Positions 10,158 through 20,553 of a stretch of DNA of 64,000 bases are shown here, piece by piece; position 1 is the stretch's first letter, and each line of letters starts with the position of its first letter. Position numbers and translations under genes: made by a program. Source of the DNA: Forficula auricularia. Its lineage: Eukaryota > Arthropoda > Insecta > Dermaptera > Forficulidae. Location: the NCBI GenBank assembly GCA_024734495.1, contig JALMQS010000085.1, forward strand, positions 24,247,077 to 24,311,076. The letters run 5' to 3'. The notes beneath the pieces are model-generated. The model ran no database searches. It was not told the origin of the DNA and was given only the letters and a program-made list of their open reading frames with translations.

Positions 10158-11940
10158 AAAATGATTAGCCATACCCTTATCCAGAAAAAATTAAACTTAT
10201 ATACTTTAAAGAGTGAACTAATAATAATAAAAATAATAATATTTTCAAAAATTTCTATAAATATCGTTTTGTTATTTTTTAACAAATGTAATCAACGCCT
10301 ACGTTACATCTTATGAAAATTATAATTTTGAAAAAATCTAGCGCACGCGCGCTTTCTACTTTTTACTCCCTCTTTCGCTGGTTTAATAAATGCGTTGTTG
10401 CCAAAATGTTTTTAGTGAGAATTTTTTTATATACATTTTTCATTATTTATTCCTTATTATCTCAGAAACTGTGTTGTAACTATGAATGAACTTGTCTTAA
10501 AATATGTATTGGTTATTGTTTAATGTTGGTTTAGTTTTTTATAAAAAATTGTACGAAGGGTTTCTTAATTATAATTAAATATGTATGTAAACTTTCAGAT
10601 ATCCCGTATAGTGCAATGCATGCTAAAGAGTCCGAAAAAATCGATTGTTGAAATTAAATATCTCCGGAACTGTATTGTTCATCAATTTCGTTTTGCCACC
10701 AATCGATGCACAAGTATTTCAATAATAATATATCTAAATTTCACAAAAATCCTACGAAAACGCATTTGGCGGAACAAACTACCTTTAATGTTTATTTCTA
10801 TGTCTATTTAGACCAGGCCTGTTCAACCCGTGGTCCGCGGGGCCGCATGCGGCCCAGCACTGCAATGAGTGTGGCCCAACATACAATCATAAACTTCCTT
10901 AAAACATTGAGATTTATATGTAGAGATATATTTAACCCCTTTTTCGAAATTTGAATGTACATTTGTACACTACGTGAAGTTTTTTTCAAGAATAAAATTC
11001 ACTAAAAGCAAAATTATAATCTCATCCATACAAGATAAAATAATATTGAAGTTTAGAATATTTAAAAATTATTCTTAATCTCATATTTTCATTTTCTAAA
11101 ATATTTATTATTCCAGTAATTTATATGCTAAGACAATAACCAAGTATCATTCTAGTACAAAGAGTCAAGGAATTGGGATTTTCTAGAACAATCACAATTA
11201 ATTGGTAATTTCTTCAATTTGGCCTGACTAAAAAATGTCAGGACTTGTCTTTTAGATTTTTGCACTTTCTTACATGTCAATTGATAATGGATAGTCAGGG
11301 ATTATTATATCCGTGACCCTTTTAAAAAATAAATTATCATTCCTCATATTCTTCTTTAATACCATTCGATTTACACCTGAGCTGTCCAGCCCGTGGCCCA
11401 ATATAAAGTCATCAAATTCCTTAAAACATAACAGATTTATATGTAAATACTGGAAAACACAACAATTTGGCCTGATAATTTTTTCTCTAAAATAAGAAAT
11501 CTGAAAATCTACAGTGAGGTTTTCGAAAAATAAAATGCTAATTTTAAATTTTTAATCTGGTACTAGATTTCAAATTTTCGGAAAAAATAATCATCATTTT
11601 GCTATATTCTCATTAGAAATAAATTTTCTACTTGCAAAATTTCTGATTGAATGTTCTAGAACAACAATTAGATACCGATCTGAAAGAAAAATTGAATATT
11701 GTCTCTTTATTAGAATTTTATATTAATTATCTAGCCAGAAAAAATATAAACAAATACCAATACATGCTATCACTTTTTGTAATTACGTAGGTATGTAATT
11801 ACATGTACGAAAACCTATTTTCAAGTATACAATTTAAATTGAAAGTTTTTTTGCCGAGAGTAGCAGAATTTTTATATATTGAAGGAGACAATAAAATAGT
11901 GAGTCTTCTGCTGGAATTATAAATTTTATTTATTTATAAC

Positions 11941-11979
11941 GAGACTATAGTTTCGAGGGCTTTGCCCTCTTCTTCAGTC
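11941..11979 (-). ncRNA. Hammerhead-ribozyme-like core, left arm
   Basis: Minus strand: CTGAAGA, extra A, GAGGGC, AAA, GCCCTC, GAAA, then the palindrome ACTATAGT and C. A perfect six-pair stem II and complete core bases. Stem III is long enough (ACTA/TAGT) to pair between two molecules. Confidence 0.6.
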
Positions 11980-12144
11980 TATTACAATGGATTCACAGGA
12001 ATTAATTTATGGAAATGAAAGTTTACCTAACCACATGCAATATTTTAATACAGGAATTAATTTATGATTGAAAGGTTAAAATATTTCATGTCGTTAGGTA
12101 ACTTTTCATTCATAAATTAATTCCTGTGAATCCATTGTAATAGA

Positions 12145-12181
12145 CTGATGAAGAGGGCAAAGCCCTCGAAACTATAGTCTC
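12145..12181 (+). ncRNA. Hammerhead-ribozyme-like core, right arm
   Basis: Plus strand: CTGATGA (12145-12151), extra A, GAGGGC, AAA, GCCCTC, GAAA (12168-12171), then CTATAGTC. Core residues match the hammerhead consensus apart from the single inserted base before stem II. The predicted cleavage site follows the C after ATAGT. Confidence 0.65.
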
Positions 12182-12345
12182 GTTATAAATAAATAAAATT
12201 TATAATTCCAGCAGAAGACACATTCTTTTTATTGTCTATTCAAGTATACAATTATCAATAAAATTAAAATATGCGGTCCGAGAATATTTTTTTTCTTCAA
12301 ATGTGGCCCGTGTAAGCCAAAAGGTTGGACACCCCTAATTTAGAC

Positions 12346-12960
12346 TCTCGATCACTCAAACGTTATTCTCGTTGTAGATTCTGTCCACTTTGACTTTGCC
12401 TCCTCCTCTTCCACTTAATATTAATCCTTCAATTAGTGCTTGGAGTTGAGAGAGCCGATCCTATTTCTCAAGTGATTTGAAAGGGATGAGAGTTAGAGGG
12501 TTTGAGAGAAATGGACGAGTTGCCGAGGCTGGAAACTAAAAACCATCAACCACCCCACGGGCGGAGACACTTTGACATCGAAATCCACCACTCTTGTTTG
12601 GAAATCAAACCCAACAGAGCAAACAAATTTGACCCGAACAACCCTTCAACTTTTCAGCTTAAAAAAATAGAAATTTTTTTTTTTAAAACAGATCTTCGTC
12701 ACTTCAAAAAAAAATAAATAAATAAATAAAATCAGTAAAAAACTATTTTTCAACACCAGGTATACTTTAATTTTGGTAATTTGTTAATTTCTTTGTTTGT
12801 GTTCTTGGTTTGAGTTAGAAAGTTGCAGTTTATAAGTACAAATCTGACGCCAAATCTCAGCTCGTTAGCTGTAACTGATCAAAAACTTACCAACTAACAA
12901 TTTCGTAAAGAGAAATCAATGAATTTGTCCTCTGATTGATGCAAATAAACATATATATTA
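12346..12960. other. Less AT-rich unique stretch, no gene call
   Basis: About 12350-12650 is noticeably richer in G and C than its surroundings and looks single-copy within this window. An open frame of 71 codons at 12502-12717 ends in lysine-rich low complexity and has no recognisable domain. It could be a 5' leader or exon of a host gene, but I see no clear splice junction. A reversed piece of the GCATCAAGCAGAGG repeat ends the stretch. Confidence 0.3.
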
Positions 12961-12966
12961 ATTTTG

Positions 12967-13235
12967 TTAAGGGAGAATGGTGTAGGTTCTTGGTGAAATA
13001 TAGCTAATAAATTAAATAAAATTAAAAAAAAATTAATTTAAATTAAATTTTTAATATAAATTCTATGTAGGTTTCACAAAAATAAATGAAAAAAATGCTC
13101 CTTAGAAAGTTTAGTTTTCTCTTTGAATTTCTGAAGATGGGCTCGTACCCCGAAATATATATATATATATATATATATAGTCATGCTAAGGAGCATTTTG
13201 TCTTTTATTTTTGTGAAACCTACCTAGAATTTATA
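12967..13235. repeat. GTGAAACATT foldback with internal hammerhead-like motif
   Basis: It begins with GTTAAGGGAGAATGGTGTAG and GTTCTTGGTGAAA, the outer end shared with 19410, 28690 and others. Inverted arms (TTCACAAAAATAAATG... and ...TTTATTTTTGTGAAACC, with AATGCTCCTTAG against CTAAGGAGCATT) span 13077-13230. Between them CTGAAGA (13131-13137), a GGG/CCC stem and GAAA precede a TA run at 13155-13181. This resembles a degenerate hammerhead core. Confidence 0.5.
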
Positions 13236-13320
13236 TTTTAAAATTTTTGAAATTTAAAATTGTTTTTTAATTTTTCTTTCATTTAAATATTATATTTATA
13301 TTTAATAATATAGTCTATGT

Positions 13321-14376
13321 CAGGGTCGGCAACCTGCGGCCCTTTGCAACTTTTTGCGCGGCCCGCCAAAGCACCAATATAATTTTAGGAAAAATCAACA
13401 AACTTAGAGCGTTTTCTTGTGGACATTACAACTTACCTCAATAAATTAAATATAACACTACAAGGCAAAGGAAAGTTAATCAACGAGCTATTTACAGAAA
13501 TCAAAAGTTTCCAGCTTAAAATAAAATTGTTTATTTCTCAACTTGAAAAGAATAATTATTGTCATTTTCCTACTTTGCAATCGTTTTTAACCAAAAACGA
13601 CAAACAGTGTCCTTCGAATATTTTTATTGAGTCACTAAAAGTACTGGATGAAAATTTTCGTCATCGGTTTCAAGATTTTTATGCAAAAGAAATGGACATA
13701 TTAATATTTGAAAATCCTTTAAAATTTGATATTGTAAAACCACCAGAGAATTTACAACTAGAGTTAATTGATTTGCAATCTAACAATGTATATAAAAATA
13801 ATTTTGATGAAAATAATTTAATTGCATTTTATTCAAATCTACTAGAAAACAAATTTCCCAATTTAAAAAATTTTGCAAAATCAATGATTTGTATTTTTTC
13901 AAGCACCTATTTATGCGAACAAACATTTTCAAGAATGAATTTCATAAAATCAAAATATAGAACGAGGTTGACGGATGAAAATTTACAAAACTTGTTGAGG
14001 ATCTCAGTATCCCAAACACAACCGGACTTAAATGAATTATCAAACAATATTCAAGAACAAAAACTCATTGAATTATAATGAATGAATAAAATGGAAGATA
14101 AACTATTTTCCTTAATATTTTATATATTTTATATTTACATATTTATACATATGTAATTTGAATAGTAATTTCTTTTTTTCCCTTTTAAGAATTGTAAAAT
14201 TCTTGTTCTCTGACATTATTGTTATTATAGCATGTCAATAAAAAATAAATTTTTCTCTATATTTATACTCGTATATGATATAAAAGCACTATTTAAGTTA
14301 CATTTAAAATTGCGGCCCGCATAAAAATTTTTATTTTGAAAATGGCCCGCCGTCCGAAAAAGGTTGCCGACCCCTG
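13321..14376 (+). mobile_element. hAT element, internal deletion derivative
   Basis: The ends CAGGG-TCGGCAACCTGCGGC and AAAGGTTGCCGACCCCTG are inverted repeats, and the 8-bp duplication GTCTATGT is exact on both sides (13313-13320 and 14377-14384). The interior holds only the last third of a transposase (13419-14078) followed by an AT-rich tail and GCGGCCCGCATAAAA before the right end. It is complete at both ends but has lost the 5' coding part, so it could only move with enzyme supplied elsewhere. Confidence 0.9.
13419..14078 (+). pseudogene. C-terminal third of hAT transposase
   Basis: An open frame of 219 codons with no initiating ATG (first codon GTG), inside the hAT element. It matches the end of GTF2IRD2/SCAND3-type hAT transposases: a KSFQLKIKLF and CHFPTLQSFL block, then the dimerisation region FSSTYLCEQTFSRMNFIKSK followed by RTRLTDENLQ at about residues 158-190. 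The DNA-binding zinc finger and the catalytic DDE core are missing (usual length 600 residues or more). The frame is undamaged over its whole length, which suggests the deletion is recent. It might still dimerise, but transposition is not expected. Confidence 0.8.
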
Positions 14377-14384
14377 GTCTATGT

Positions 14385-15270
14385 GATGCTGCCAGGTAAA
14401 ATTGCCCTTATCTTCACCGACCAATTTATTCCGGAAGGGTAAATATCTGAAATATTATATAATATAAATAAACAAAATATATATATAAATATTTAAAAAT
14501 TCATAACTCAGTCAATTTTTGGAATTGATTGGTCGAGACAAAAAGCGTTTTTTGTTCAGTTGATTCTCTAGAAACAAGAGATGCCATTGCTCGATTTTGA
14601 CCAGGGTTAAGATAAGCGCCACTTTCCCTTGTACCATCAGATATGTTTATTTGCGCCAAGCAGAGGACAACTTCATGGATTTCTCTTTATGGATCAACAA
14701 CACGCTACTCTCGGCAAAACAAAATATTTTCAATTTAATAACAATTTCAAAATCTAAAAGTTCTTTGCTTTACAAATAGATACATTTATGAACCACATTG
14801 AACTTTTTATATAATTTTCTTAAATAATGTTGAATCTTGGAATACTGATGAACATGTCAGACATTTTTAAACAGATATAAGAAAAAGAAATGAAAATTTA
14901 AATATGTATTCAATACTCCAGCAGGTTTTGTCTGCCGATTGAGTCCAGCAGAATGACAAACCTTATAAACATTTTATTTCTTATTTCTTCGGATCAAAGG
15001 GGGTTGATTTGGACAAATGCTTAACGTCCGGAGGCACAGATTCCCGTTTTCTAATCTAGTCAAAATTTAATAGGGATTATTTTTTGCTAGATTGAAATTA
15101 TTCTTGGGTGTATTTAAAAAATAAGTTCGTATGTGCCTCAATCGGCTTTCATTAAAACCTCCTTTTCTTTTAATTCATTCTATTTACTTTCTACTTTCAA
15201 ATTATTCCACCCGAAACCCAAAAAGACAAAGACTTTATCGCTAATAAATTGACCATGCATGCTACAAAAA
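14385..15270. other. Repeat fragment and AT-rich spacer
   Basis: At 14641-14745 there is a diverged copy of the GCATCAAGCAGAGGACAACC repeat. The rest is mixed, with a slightly GC-richer piece at 14930-15060. No exon with convincing splice sites was seen. Confidence 0.4.
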
Positions 15271-15272
15271 AA

Positions 15273-15366
15273 TTTATTTAATTTTAATCATCAAAAAGTA
15301 CATAAAAATTAAAGGAGAAGTAACTTATCTATTTGAATTTCTTCTCTTGCTCAGGACTATGCATAC
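15273..15366 (-). CDS. Candidate 3'-terminal exon (minus strand)
   Basis: On the minus strand a strong acceptor (CCTAATTT, a branch-point-like site, then a T-rich tract ending TTGTTACAG) is followed at 15366 by the exon. In the preferred frame it encodes MHSPEQEKKFK and stops at TAG (15329-15331). An AATAAA signal lies about 50 nt further on (15273-15278). The frame set by the upstream exon is unknown: another frame gives VCIVLSKRRNSNR and a stop. No upstream exon was found in the window; the next 1 kb or more is SINE and repeat. The product cannot be named. Confidence 0.4.
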
Positions 15367-15605
15367 CTGTAACAAAACAAAAAACAAATTAGGAAAGACA
15401 ATAAACTTAACTAAAAATAATTTAAAAAAATAGCTGGAATATTTTTTTTATGAAATTTTCAATAAATGGCCGATGAAAGAAAGGTAACGTTAATTACACT
15501 TTGAATATTTTTGGCAACTTTTAGTTAACTCTGCACGTTTTTTTAAAAAGTAAGTTTTGAAAAATAAAAAACATCATAAAATTAGGTTAATTTAACTTTT
15601 TTTGG

Positions 15606-15813
15606 AACCGGGTTAGCCGAGCTGGCTAACGCGCTGGTCCCGCTTCGGCATCGTAGATGACGATGTTAGAGCGGAAGGCCGGGGTTCGATCCTGGCTAGC
15701 ATATAAAATTTCTATCGGCTAAAACTAGACTCCCTCACTAACTCTAATAACACTTTACTGATGCGCTGTCTAAATGGGCTTTGTTCCCGGTGACAATAAA
15801 TAAACAAAAAAAA
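15606..15813 (+). mobile_element. tRNA-derived SINE
   Basis: The head has an A-box-like TTAGCCGAGCTGGCTAACG and a B box GGGGTTCGATCC (15681-15692), followed by a ~110-bp body and an A-rich tail (AATAAATAAACAAAAAAAAA). This is the standard layout of a Pol III-transcribed, tRNA-headed retroposon. Only one copy of this subtype was seen in the window. Confidence 0.75.
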
Positions 15814-16744
15814 AGTTTTTTTTATTCAACTCCAAGTATCAAATCATTTGACATATTTAAAAAATTTTAATTCTTATTTCGAATTTGAGAAACAGTTCTG
15901 GTACATATTATTATTATTTATTAAATAAACTACGTGGACTCAATATGTGAGTCCCTCTCATAAGCCCTTGTTTGGTTTAATTAATTTGTTATTGTAACAT
16001 TTACAAAAATTATCATTAATTTCAAATATTTTCTATTTTCATAAAAAAATAACACACTTGAGGAAAGAGTCATTACAAAACTCATAATTAGACCACTTGC
16101 TCTTTTCGCTACTCGATTTTAATGAAAACGTTTCCACACTACCTATTGTTTGCCTTCCTTAACAAGAGTCTCGATAGCTAATCATTACCTATCTATAAAA
16201 TATTATTTAATTGTTTCGAGTAGTAATTATATTTCACTTAAAATTACATTATACATATATATAGAGTGTTCCCGAGAGATTCTCCATGTTATGAAGTTAA
16301 ATCTTATCGCAGATCCTTCTCATTAAAATACATTGAAACAAAGTGAATTCAGAGATATATACAATAAGTTGATTAGCTATTAGATAAATATAAACATATA
16401 ACTATATATAATTTATTTAATACAATTTATTTGTTTAAAACTGTATACGTAATTTCTAAGGCTTGACCTTCATCATCATCCTTTTTAATCAAAAATATTT
16501 TATTTAGTCTTTCTCAATTTATGTTGGTAAATTAGACATGGGTAGGTAGTGTTAACTCACATTGTAATAATAAATTTGTTTTTAAACAACTCAGATACCT
16601 TCCAAACGATATATCTATATATACCTATATATTTATATAAGTATGTTTATTTTTATCAAGCAAAAGGCACCTCATTGATTTCAATATAAAAGTTCAAATT
16701 TGCCGATAGTAATTAATAGCCTTTAAATTTCCAAGGAAATTGCA

Positions 16745-16935
16745 AATTGTAATCTATTAGATCCGAGATGGAATGTATTATTTTTAATTATATTATGGCC
16801 TCGGGAATCGAACCCGATACATATATCAGAGGGGTTCACCCACTCGACCCAGATTACTAATTTTAGTACTCGGGTTCGATTCCTGAGGGAATGAAAACAA
16901 CTTTTCTGATACATAGGTAATTAAAAATAATCCGT
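16745..16935. repeat. Foldback with two opposed B-box motifs
   Basis: GGAATCGAACCC (16804-16815) and GGGTTCGATTCC (16871-16882) are inverse copies of a tRNA B box. They sit inside longer inverted arms (ATTAGATCCGAGATGGAATG and AATAATCCGTTCTAGTAG). The same architecture recurs at 56900-57150. It looks like a tRNA-headed SINE turned into a palindromic element. No valid tRNA cloverleaf is formed. Confidence 0.55.
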
Positions 16936-16971
16936 TCTAGTAGACGACAACTTCTTGTGATTAGTTTAGAC

Positions 16972-17337
16972 CAGTGTTTCTAAACCTTTTTAAGCCGCGA
17001 CCTAATTTTAGGAAATATGTTCATGTCACGACCCAAAAAAGCCAATTTTTCTTTCTTTAACTTTTCTTAGATCATATCTTAAGCAATTTCGTTTAATTTT
17101 AAAATGTTGTCTTTTCTTTAATTCGCGTAAATTTTTTTTTAACAAAAGTACTTTTCGATTCAAGACAAATTTAATGAAAAAGAAGGTATTTTTGATATTT
17201 TTAATTTAATTAATATCTATTGAATAAATAAAAATATATTTTAAAACTTATTGCAAATAAATGTAGTAAGATATTTTGTTAACGACTCTGCCTGAACCAA
17301 AGAATATGCTTTGCGACCCATAGGTTAAAAACCAGTG
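16972..17337. mobile_element. hAT MITE
   Basis: Ends CAGTGTTTCTAAACC and GGTTAAAAACCAGTG are imperfect inverted repeats. Flanks GTTTAGAC and CTTTAGAC form an 8-bp duplication with one mismatch. The interior (GCCGCGACC and GCGACCCATAGG near the ends) is typical of hAT MITEs. No coding sequence. Confidence 0.8.
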
Positions 17338-17349
17338 CTTTAGACTCAT

Positions 17350-17490
17350 AGATTTCTATAACTTTTAACGAGATAGGTGTTGTTTCTAGGTGAAACATTT
17401 TAATATAATAATAAAACTTGAGTAAGATGAGAGGTAGGTTTCACAAAAAAACCTACCTCACATCTTACTCAAGTTTTATTATTATCATCG
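17350..17490. repeat. GTGAAACATT foldback hairpin
   Basis: After GTGTTGTTTCTAGGTGAAAC, a near-perfect hairpin joins AATAATAAAACTTGAGTAAG and its inverse around TAGGTTTCACAAAAAAACCTA (17406-17484). The same half-stem occurs unpaired at 500-520 and 53338-53360, so those are single-arm copies of this element. Confidence 0.65.
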
Positions 17491-17499
17491 ATTTCTCCT

Positions 17500-18340
17500 T
17501 AAAAATCACCAACTCTGCTAAACAAAATCTTTTCAATTTTAATTTTCTGTAAATTTGGAGAACACTCCGTCCGGTCCCTCTTGTCCTACAACACCCTATT
17601 TGCGGTCCTGTATATCTATAATGTATTTATCTATTAATTAGTTAGCTACTTAGTTTAAAACGAACATAAGAGACAGGGAATTTGTAACGAGGGAGAAGAA
17701 GTGTAGAGGACAAGGACCATAAGAAAGCAAAAAGACGCAAATGCAAGAGAGGGGGCATTGTTAGTTGGTTGTTAGGACAGAAAACAGAACTTGAGAAAGA
17801 GAGGATTTAGTTAAGAGCTTTTAAATGACAAATCTGTTCTGTAGAAATGGAGAGAATTAACTGACCCCAGGAAAAACAGAATGCCACGCCATTCATCCCC
17901 TACGTTCTTATTATAGAATATAATCCATTTATAGCACAGAGCATTTGAATTTGCAGACGGGGGTTTAATGTGCTTCATTAGCCCAGCTTAAAAGCCACCA
18001 TAATTCAAAACATGCTTTTTACAATTTTGAAAAACTAGTCGGTAAAATAAAGAGGTTTAACCCTTTGCACTCGTTCCGGCGACATGAAAATTCCGAATTG
18101 GTTGGTAGCCTTCTCAAAAGTAAATACGAGTGCAAAGGGTTGAGATTAGCTAGATACATAATTTTGCTGATAATTTTTCAAATATATTACACAATATATC
18201 GAAATTTAATTTTCGAAAGTTCATGCTTTTGCAGTGAAATTAGACATTAAAAAGAAAAAACCTCGGAACCAAGTTAAGTATACTGAATCGAAATGAATTA
18301 TATTTATTTTATTTGCATTGGGTTCAGTCTAGTTTCCGAT
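17500..18340. other. Unique-looking spacer
   Basis: Purine-rich, moderately GC DNA at 17650-17930 without a coding frame. An unusual inverted pair CCCTTTGCACTCGT (18062-18075) and ACGAGTGCAAAGGGTT (18126-18141) brackets 50 bp. No gene supported. Confidence 0.35.
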
Positions 18341-18760
18341 TGGTAAAAATATAAATTTCATTGTTATTGGACCTTTTTTGTTATGTTTATTCAGGCATAA
18401 CTTCTTTGTTTATGAACCGATTTTAATGATTCTTTCTGAGTTTGGATCAGTATAGCTCCAAGATAGTCAAGAAACCTAACTATTTTTTTATTTATTTACT
18501 TTATGTATGTTCTGCGAGAACTTTTTGCCACGTGGACCGATTTCGATGATTCTTTTTTATTGGAATGGGGGTACCTTAGGGGTGGTCCCATATTAATTTG
18601 GTCAAGTTTTAATGATATGATCAATGACGAAATAACGTAAATCTACAATTCTTATGAGCAAATAATCGAAATTATAATAAATAAAATCTTTTATAAAAGG
18701 AAATCTTAAAATAATCATTTAAAACCCGCAAACGTTTTGAGAGAATTTCTATATTAATGA
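18340..18760 (+). repeat. Dispersed repeat, inverse of 62650-63140
   Basis: Blocks such as TATGAACCGATTTTAATGAT, GGTGGTCCCATATTAATTTG and TTATGAGCAAATAATCGAAA appear in the same order, inverted, at 62650-63140. Pieces also occur at 61650-61860. It is non-coding. It may be one end of a larger element whose other part is the GACTTCAAAAAGTGATTTCA repeat just downstream. Confidence 0.6.
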
Positions 18761-18989
18761 ATTGAATTTTATTAACATTTTCTGATTCATTCGCACGCCG
18801 CTTTCTCTTACGAGATGCATGGAAGGTATTATCTTAAGTCACTATTAATAACATCACTGAAAATAGAAAAATTAAATGCAACAAATAAAAAAATAAGAAC
18901 TAAAAAATAAAATAAAATGCACTAAAAGATATAAAATAATTATCTAATTTCGTTACAACTAAACCATGAAATATTAACATGAAATCACT

Positions 18990-19260
18990 TTTTGAAGTCA
19001 GTGCTAAGCAAACTATATAAGCGAGCGTACCCGCCAAACGTAATAAATATACTAAGTAAGATCCGTCGAGTTCGTTTCATAAAATGTATATTTTTGGCAC
19101 CGACTTCAAAAAGTGATTTCATGTTAATATTTCGTCGTTTAGTTGTAACTAAATTAGATAATTATTTTATACCTTTTAGTGCATTTTATTTGATTTTTTG
19201 AGCTCTTATTATTTTATTTGTTGCATTTAATTTTTTTGAAGTCGTTTTTTTTTTATAAAA
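18990..19260. repeat. GACTTCAAAAAGTGATTTCA foldback
   Basis: ACATGAAATCACTTTTTGAA near 18978 and its inverse TTCAAAAAGTGATTTCATGT near 19103 flank ~110 bp. Outer arms (GCACTAAAAGATATAAAATA and TATTTTATACCTTTTAGTGC) extend the palindrome. The element ends in TTTTTTGAAGTCG. Two similar foldbacks lie at 61150-62290. Confidence 0.6.
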
Positions 19261-19409
19261 ATTATTTTTATTCAAAAGTACAAAGAACTGTAATCATTTT
19301 TTGGAATGCTGATTATGAGCTGGCGTTAAAAAATTAAACTTTTTAATGGTTAAATGGCTATGGCTTTGTGAGAAAACAGGTATATTCTGATTTAATTGAA
19401 AAAAATTTA

Positions 19410-19600
19410 GTTATGGGAGAATGGTGTGGGTTCTTGGTGAAACATTTTAAATAAAGTAAAGAAAATTTTGAAAATTTTTTTAGAAACTTTTTACCATTTT
19501 CTTCACTTTATTTAAGTATATCGTATTTTAGTGAAAAAAATTTGAAAATTTTTTTAGAAACTTTTAAAATTTTATTTACTTATTATGAAAAGATTTAGTT
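19410..19600. repeat. GTGAAACATT foldback copy
   Basis: GGGAGAATGGTGTGGGTTCT then TGGTGAAACATTTTAAATAA is followed by AAGAAAATTTTGAAAATTTT, a stretch repeated downstream, and inverse pieces (ACTTTTTACCATTTTCTTCA). It shares its outer end with 12967 and 28690 and its inner stem with 28520-28690. Confidence 0.5.
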
Positions 19601-19978
19601 TGCCAAGAGTAGCAGAGTTCATTAGGAGAAATCCTATAATAAAAAAGAGTTATTATTTTATTTTTCGGGGTTCAAAATTGGGGTAGGGGTTAAAAAAATA
19701 GAATTATCAATATAAGTTCTAGACTCTTTAATTGATTTGTACGAAAATAGCATATAACCCTATTCGACCTTATGAAAATTATTGACTATTTGAAATAGAT
19801 AGTGACTAAAAAGAGGCTGGGGTTCAAAAATAATTTAAAATAATAAAATTTTCATACAAAAATCAAAGAAATCTGTTATTTCTAATAGAATTAGTCTCAT
19901 AATTAAAATGAGATATTATTAATTCCTAATGGGACCAAAATTAAGAGGGGGTTCTTTCGTAAATAATTATAAATTATT

Positions 19979-20105
19979 TAAATTTGTTATTAATTGTCTT
20001 TACACGGCCTCGTTGTGGTCGCGCCCCGGTGAAGAGAAAATTATTTTCGATCTTTGGGGTCTGCGATCGATTGGGAGGCGCTGGAATATTTAATTGTTTA
20101 ATTAT
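19979..20105 (+). repeat. GC-richer dispersed repeat
   Basis: TTGTTATTAATTGTCTTTAC, then ACACGGCCT...GGTCGCGCC and GGGGTCTGCGATCGATTGGG, is repeated with few changes at 26862-26985, between the two tRNA-like units in a hAT element. Its base composition differs from the surroundings. I could not assign it to an RNA gene. Confidence 0.55.
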
Positions 20106-20553
20106 AAATTATTTTTATAACACATCTTATTCTCTCAGAAATGAATTTTTCGAACTTATGATTAAATCGCATTTTGTTTTACAACTATCTAATCATCCCT
20201 TAAAATCTTAAACACTCAATTAGAATACCCTATATTTATTACAGATGGGTTGATGTAATGTGAATGGTCCATTTTGTTCTTGAGATTAAACATGTAAGCA
20301 TATAGTAATAATAACCCCTATAACCAAAGAAAAATATGAATTGCAAGACGCTTGAAGCATGGATTAATTATTCTATTAATTAAAATTTATTTTTTTATAA
20401 AAGGAATTTTTGGTCCAATACCAGATATGTAAAAATAATAATTAGATATAAAATTGATATCTAAAAGTCCATGTTAAATTTTTTTTCACTTATCTTTTAC
20501 TAATAATTTTCTTTTTTTTAAATAAAAATATTCTTTTATATTTTCTGTTTTAG

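Larger units (their letters stand above)
11835..12240. mobile_element. Hammerhead foldback element with 13-bp TSD
   Basis: CAAGTATACAATT is duplicated exactly at 11822-11834 and 12241-12253. The left arm runs from TTGAAAGTTTTTTTGCCGAG through GAAGGAGACAATAAAA, TTCTGCTGGAATTATAAATT and the ACTATAGT core. The right arm is its inverse and ends in CAGAAGACACATTC. A central ~120 bp carries a shorter inverted pair (GGAATTAATTTATG and CATAAATTAATTCC). Both arms contain a hammerhead-like core. It is non-coding and nested in the hAT element. Confidence 0.8.
10814..12337. mobile_element. hAT-type non-autonomous element, composite
   Basis: Ends CAGGCCTGTTCAACCCGTGG and CCTTTTGGTTGGACACCCCTA (inverse TAGGGGTGTCCAACC) are imperfect terminal inverted repeats. 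The exact 8-bp duplication ATTTAGAC flanks it (10806-10813 and 12338-12345), the hallmark of hAT insertion. Inside, 11378-11450 repeats the left-end text (GTCCAGCCCGTGGCCCAA, then CTTAAAACAT), so it contains a partial second copy. A Penelope-derived foldback inserted at 11835-12240. No transposase is left. Confidence 0.8.

Noticed and set aside
12502..12717. 71-codon frame as a gene
   Set aside because: It ends in poly-lysine/phenylalanine low complexity, lacks a recognised domain and shows no clear splice signals.
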